Source of the DNA: Mycolicibacterium goodii
Lineage (GTDB): Bacteria > Actinomycetota > Actinomycetes > Mycobacteriales > Mycobacteriaceae
Direction: 5' to 3'
DNA length: 64,000 bases
NCBI RefSeq assembly: GCF_022370755.2
Contig: NZ_CP092364.2
Span: 682,001-746,000 of the forward strand
The translations under genes were made by a program, and so were the position numbers. How positions within the stretch are numbered: position 1 is the stretch's first letter; every line of letters starts with the position of its first letter. The notes under the pieces are model-generated. The model had not been told where the DNA came from. It did no database searches and saw nothing but the letters and a program-made list of their open reading frames with translations. This document shows positions 60,392 to 64,000 of this stretch, piece by piece.

Positions 60392-62152
60392 ATGGGCTTT
60401 CTCAAGCAGACCGCTCCCCAGGTCGATTTCGAGGAGTGGAGCAAGGGCACACGCGCCGAGAAGATCCGACCCATGGCCCGGCACTGGGCCGAGGTCGGTT
60501 TCGGCACCCCGGTCGCGCTGCACCTGTTCTATGTGCTGAAGATCTGCCTCTACATCCTCGGCGCGTGGCTCGTGGTGCTGAGCACGCGCGGTATCGACGG
60601 ATTCACCGCGGTCGCCGACTGGTGGACCGAGCCGATCGTCTTCGAGAAGGTCGTGCTCTACACCATGCTGTTCGAGGTGGTGGGTCTGGGCTGCGGCTTC
60701 GGCCCGCTCAACAACCGCTTCTTCCCACCCATGGGGTCGATCCTCTACTGGCTGCGGCCCAAAACCATTCGCCTGCCGCCGTGGCCCGACCGGATCCCGC
60801 TGACCGACGGCGACAGCCGCACGGCGTTCGACGCCGCACTGTACGGCTCCCTGCTGGTGGTGCTGGTGATCGCGATCTTCTCCGACGGCACCGGGCCCAT
60901 ACCGGCGCTCGGCACCGAGATCGGCGTGCTGCCGATGTGGCAGATCTGGGCCGTGCTGGGAATTCTCGCGGTGCTCGGCCTGCGCGACAAGGTCATCTTC
61001 CTGGCCGCCCGCGGTGAGGTGTACGCGTCGTTCACCGTGGCGTTCCTGTTCGCCGGGCACGGCGTCGACGCGATCATCGCGGCCAAGCTGGTCTGCATGG
61101 TGATCTGGCTCGGCGCGGCCACCTCCAAGCTCAACAAGCATTTCCCGTTCGTCATCTCGACGATGATGAGCAACAACCCGGTGCTCCGGCCGAAATTCAT
61201 CAAACGCGCGTTCTTCGAGCATTTTCCGGACGACCTGCGACCCGGGAGGCCCTCGCGCTGGCTCGCGCACCTCAGCACCGCCATCGAGATGCTGGTGCCG
61301 CTGGTGCTGTTCTTCTCACACGGCGGATGGCCGACGGCGATCGCGGCGACCATCATGATCTGCTTCCACTTCGGCATCCTCAGCGCCATCCCGATGGGTG
61401 TGCCGCTGGAGTGGAACGTCTTCATGATCTTCTGTGTCGCAACGCTGTTCGTCGGACGCGCCGACGTCGGCATCACGGCTCTGAGCACGCCGCTGCCGCT
61501 GCTGCTGTTCGCGGTGCTGGTCACCACGGTGACGTTGGGCAACCTGTCCCCGCGCAAGATCTCGTTCCTGCCCGGCATGCGGTACTACGCGGGCAACTGG
61601 GACACGTCGCTGTGGTGCGTCAAGCCGTCGGCCTCGGAGAAGATCGAGAAGAACATCGTCGCGATCGCGAGCATGCCGGCCTCGCAGATGGAGCGGTACT
61701 ACGGCAGCCCCGAGACCGCCCAGATGTACCTGTACATGGGATATGCCTTCCGCGGGTTCAACACCCACGGCCGCGCACTGTTCACGCTCGCGCACCGTGC
61801 GATGGCCGGCCACAACGAGGACGATTACGTGCTGACCGACGGCGAGCGCATCGTCTCCACCGCCATCGGCTGGAACTTCGGTGACGGACACATGAGCAAC
61901 GAACAACTCGTCGCGGCGCTGCAGAAGCGGTGCCACTTCGAACCCGGCGAGGTCCGGATCGTCATGCTCGACGCCCAACCGATCCAGCACCAGACTCAGA
62001 GCTACCGCCTGGTCGACGCGGCCACCGGCGAGTTCGAACGCGGATACGTCAAGGTCGCCGACATGGTGACGCGTCAGCCGTGGGACGACGACGTACCCGT
62101 CCACGGCGTGAGCTCACCCGAGATGATGTCGCGAGATGGCCGGGCCACCTGA
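60392..62152 (+). CDS. KstR-boxed DUF3556 multi-pass membrane protein
   Basis: This 586-residue protein has roughly ten hydrophobic segments between about residues 45 and 385, interrupted by polar loops, and a soluble C-terminal region with WDTSLWCVKPSASEKIEKNI and GSPETAQMYLYMGYAFRGFN. It fits DUF3556, an actinobacterial membrane family. The perfect KstR operator on its promoter ties it to sterol metabolism, perhaps in sterol uptake or in processing a membrane-bound intermediate. No function is established to my knowledge. The 3' end overlaps the next gene by 17 bases. Confidence 0.8.
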   Translation: MGFLKQTAPQVDFEEWSKGTRAEKIRPMARHWAEVGFGTPVALHLFYVLKICLYILGAWLVVLSTRGIDGFTAVADWWTEPIVFEKVVLYTMLFEVVGLGCGFGPLNNRFFPPMGSILYWLRPKTIRLPPWPDRIPLTDGDSRTAFDAALYGSLLVVLVIAIFSDGTGPIPALGTEIGVLPMWQIWAVLGILAVLGLRDKVIFLAARGEVYASFTVAFLFAGHGVDAIIAAKLVCMVIWLGAATSKLNKHFPFVISTMMSNNPVLRPKFIKRAFFEHFPDDLRPGRPSRWLAHLSTAIEMLVPLVLFFSHGGWPTAIAATIMICFHFGILSAIPMGVPLEWNVFMIFCVATLFVGRADVGITALSTPLPLLLFAVLVTTVTLGNLSPRKISFLPGMRYYAGNWDTSLWCVKPSASEKIEKNIVAIASMPASQMERYYGSPETAQMYLYMGYAFRGFNTHGRALFTLAHRAMAGHNEDDYVLTDGERIVSTAIGWNFGDGHMSNEQLVAALQKRCHFEPGEVRIVMLDAQPIQHQTQSYRLVDAATGEFERGYVKVADMVTRQPWDDDVPVHGVSSPEMMSRDGRAT

Positions 62153-62519
62153 CCCCGTCGCGGTGTGGGTCGACGAATCCGGGCGGATCATGAGCGACCT
62201 CGGCAGCGTCGACACGGCCTGCTTCGTGACCGTGCGCGCCAACCACTGCCCGGAACGGGCCAAGTGCGTACTCGTGTACCGAGAGCCCGGCCCGCGCCTG
62301 CTGTACGGCGAGTTGATGTCCGACCTCGACGACGAGGCCGGCGTCTACCTGGAAACCCACGCCAAACAACTTGCGGCCGATCTGATCTCAGTGTCCGTCG
62401 ACCACGTGGGCGCAGATGGGCCCGCGGCCAGCTGGCGTTATCGGCTGCTGCCGATGCGGTGGAAGACCGCCGACGGGTGGCGTGAGACCGACACCAGGCT
62501 CGCAGTCTGGCCCGACTGA
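62136..62519 (+). CDS. Conserved-looking hypothetical protein after the DUF3556 gene
   Basis: A 127-residue soluble protein starting MAGPPDPVAVWVDESGRIMS, with two cysteines near the middle (CFVTVRANHC) and the acidic C-terminal half ending ETDTRLAVWPD. It overlaps the preceding gene by 17 bases, so is probably co-expressed under KstR. No known motif is recognised. It ends two bases before tandem hairpins. Confidence 0.6.
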   Translation: MAGPPDPVAVWVDESGRIMSDLGSVDTACFVTVRANHCPERAKCVLVYREPGPRLLYGELMSDLDDEAGVYLETHAKQLAADLISVSVDHVGADGPAASWRYRLLPMRWKTADGWRETDTRLAVWPD

Positions 62520-62520
62520 A

Positions 62521-62590
62521 TCAGCCCACTTCGTCGGGGCTGATCCGCAAGCTCCTCAGCCCATCTTGTCGGGGCTGATCCGCAAGCTCC
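62521..62590. terminator. Two tandem 35-bp units forming hairpins between convergent genes
   Basis: Two near-identical 35-bp units (62521-62555 and 62556-62590) each contain TCAGCCC and GGGCTGA separated by 9 bases, giving stems at 62521-62527/62537-62543 and 62556-62562/62572-62578. A third partial unit begins at the stop of the GntR gene. They end both converging transcripts. Confidence 0.65.
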
Positions 62591-63382
62591 TCAGCCCATC
62601 ACATCGCGCACCTTCACCGACTCCAGACCCTGCAACATGAGGGTCCGGGCGGTGTCGAGGTGCTTGCGCCAGTGCGCCTCGGCGGCATCGCCGTCACCGG
62701 AGCGCATGATCTGCATGAGCTTGCGGTAGGACCGCATCAGCTTGTCGTAGTCGGCCTTCGACACGGGCCGGTGCTCACGGAACAGGAACGCGTGGTGGCG
62801 CACCGTGATCTCGTGCAGCATGCCGGCGATGATGCCCAGCGTGGCGTTGCCGGACAGTTCCACGACGCGGCGGTGGAAGTCACCCGTGGTCTCGGCAAGC
62901 CGATCGGACTGCCAGTCGTCGGGGATGTGCTCTTCGAGCATCCGGTCGAGTTCGGCGAACTGCTCTTCGGTGCCGTTCTCGGCGAGCAGACGCGCCGCCA
63001 TCGGCTCGATCGCCGAGCGGGCCACGAGCAGATCGGCGATATCGGCCCCGGACAGTTCGAGCAGCAGACCCACGGGCCGCGCGACGATCTCGGGACCGGG
63101 CACCCGCACGCGGGCTCCGGTACGGGATCCACGGCGCACCTCGACCAGGCGCTCGCTCTCCAGCACGCGCACGGCCTCGCGCAGCGTCGGGCGGCTCACG
63201 CCGAAGTGGCTCATCAGCTCGGCCTCGTTGGGCAGGAAATCGCCGTCCTTGAGCTGCCCCTCGACCACCATGCGGCGTAGAGTTCCCGCGACGAGCTCGG
63301 CGGTCTTGGGCGACCGGACGGCGGCTCGAGGCGTGATGGCGTCGGGCCCGATCATCGGCGCCAGCGGTGTGGATTCAGCCAC
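62591..63382 (-). CDS. GntR family (FadR/FCD) transcriptional regulator
   Basis: A 263-residue regulator with an N-terminal winged helix (SPKTAELVAGTLRRMVVEGQ, LMSHFGVSRPTLREAVRVLE) and a C-terminal FCD ligand domain with RSAIEPMAARLLAENG and metal-type histidines in DFHRRVVELSG and ITVRHHAFLF. Members bind carboxylic acids or metals. It starts with GTG (an ATG nine codons later is possible) and diverges from a thiolase, with operator-like repeats between, so control of fatty acid or sterol breakdown is likely. Confidence 0.88.
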   Translation of the reverse strand: MAESTPLAPMIGPDAITPRAAVRSPKTAELVAGTLRRMVVEGQLKDGDFLPNEAELMSHFGVSRPTLREAVRVLESERLVEVRRGSRTGARVRVPGPEIVARPVGLLLELSGADIADLLVARSAIEPMAARLLAENGTEEQFAELDRMLEEHIPDDWQSDRLAETTGDFHRRVVELSGNATLGIIAGMLHEITVRHHAFLFREHRPVSKADYDKLMRSYRKLMQIMRSGDGDAAEAHWRKHLDTARTLMLQGLESVKVRDVMG

Positions 63383-63487
63383 AACTAACTCCCTGCAATT
63401 GGTACTCGACGTGGCCCTGCAGGCCAGCTATACAACTCAGTAAACCATCTAAGAGCCCGCCGGGATCTCGAGCCAACTCGACCAACC

Positions 63488-63512
63488 AGTAGGTTGACCT
63501 AGTAAACCTACT
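63488..63512. promoter_or_regulatory. Inverted repeat between gntR and the thiolase gene
   Basis: AGTAGGTT (63488-63495) and AACCTACT (63505-63512) form a perfect 8-bp inverted repeat with a 9-base spacer. A related AGTAAACCATCT stretch lies at 63439-63450. In this divergent 191-base gap they are good candidates for the operator of the neighbouring GntR protein. Confidence 0.55.
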
Positions 63513-63573
63513 CGTCTAGTTTCGACCACAACGCCCATTCGGGTTACAGCTACCCATCTTCGAAGGAGAAGTC

Positions 63574-64000
63574 ATGGCTGAAGCCGTCATCGTCGAGGCC
63601 GTCCGCTCACCCGTCGGCAAGCGCAACGGCTCGTTGTCGGGAATCCACCCCGCAGAGCTGTCGGCCCAGGTGCTCAACGGCCTCGTCGAGCGCGCCGGAA
63701 TCGACCCCGGGCTGGTCGACGACGTCATCTGGGGTTGCGTCATGCAGGCCGGTGAGCAGGCCCTCGATATTGCGCGTACCGCCGTTCTGAGCGCCGGCTG
63801 GCCCGAGACCGTTCCGGGTGTGACCGTGGATCGCCAGTGCGGTTCCAGCCAGCAGTCGCTGCACTTCGCCGTCGCCGGTGTGGTCGCCGGTCACTACGAC
63901 GTCGTCGTCGCCGGCGGCGTCGAGTCGATGTCGCGCACCCCGATGGGCTCGTCGCTGGCCAACGGTGGCAACCCCTACGGCGAGTCGTTCAAGGCGCGTT
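63574..64000 (+). CDS. Acetyl-CoA acetyltransferase / thiolase, N-terminal part (partial)
   Basis: The first 142 residues are readable before the window ends. They carry the thiolase N-terminus VIVEAVRSPVGKRNGSLSGI and the nucleophile cysteine in VTVDRQCGSSQQSLHFA, then VAGGVESMSRTPMG. Thiolases cleave 3-ketoacyl-CoA or condense acetyl-CoA. It is not the FadA5 type by its N-terminus, and looks more like FadA3 from memory. GAAGGAGAAG precedes the ATG. Divergent from the GntR gene. Confidence 0.88.
   Translation, partial: MAEAVIVEAVRSPVGKRNGSLSGIHPAELSAQVLNGLVERAGIDPGLVDDVIWGCVMQAGEQALDIARTAVLSAGWPETVPGVTVDRQCGSSQQSLHFAVAGVVAGHYDVVVAGGVESMSRTPMGSSLANGGNPYGESFKAR

Noticed and set aside
59780..61270. 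496-codon minus-strand frame opposite the DoxX and DUF3556 genes
   Set aside because: Antisense to two genes with membrane-protein structure and promoters; no domain found.

Overview
The window is GC-rich and is almost certainly chromosome of a rapidly growing mycobacterium, very close to Mycobacterium (Mycolicibacterium) smegmatis. The gene order cbs-pra-metB/greA-mca-DUF255-uppS-like-coaA-glyA-desA2-phoH2 and fum-glpX-3beta-HSD-xseBA-lytB2-ychF follows the M. tuberculosis Rv1077-Rv1112 backbone as I remember it. Acyl-CoA dehydrogenases, Mce-associated proteins, mycothiol amidase, many GTG starts and 4-bp gene overlaps fit the same picture. No tRNA, rRNA, CRISPR array, insertion sequence or prophage was seen.

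Layout. 0-17 kb: end of cbs, proline-rich antigen and RDD membrane proteins, a glutaryl-CoA-dehydrogenase-like enzyme, metB, greA, mca, a thioredoxin-fold DUF255 protein, a short-chain Z-prenyl synthase, two tandem membrane paralogues, a flavin monooxygenase and coaA. 17-22.5 kb: DUF885 hydrolase, a long-form glyA, desA2, and the phoAT-phoH2 toxin-antitoxin/helicase pair. 22.5-28 kb: a DevR/DosR dormancy island (Acg-like nitroreductase, USP, devR, flavin-binding protein, a wrecked WS/DGAT gene, devS) with two DosR boxes. 28-44 kb: fumC, glpX, hydrolase and permease genes, a three-gene oxidoreductase operon and a separate 3beta-hydroxysteroid dehydrogenase, each behind a KstR box, an Rv1738-like/2H-phosphoesterase pair, xseAB with a lipid-droplet protein, ispH and ychF.

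44-64 kb is more accessory: small VOC, SnoaL and reductase-like proteins, a frameshifted VOC gene behind a BlaI-like palindrome, a SigL-like ECF sigma factor with no adjacent anti-sigma gene, a papain-like amidase, a class III cyclase, an APH-M23-aminotransferase triple fusion, an operon of two Mce-associated proteins with a hydrolase and a WS/DGAT-like protein, a TetR/SDR/DoxX cluster, a KstR-boxed DUF3556 membrane protein, a GntR regulator and the start of a thiolase.

How the genes connect. Three KstR operators (near 35.9, 38.6 and 60.4 kb) suggest several units here answer to sterols. The DosR boxes tie the 22.5-28 kb island to hypoxia. Many starts sit 6-7 nt after a TANNNT hexamer, the signature of leaderless mycobacterial transcripts. 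Two copies of one long palindrome lie between convergent genes and probably act as two-way terminators. All functions are read from sequence and memory of families; no search was run.
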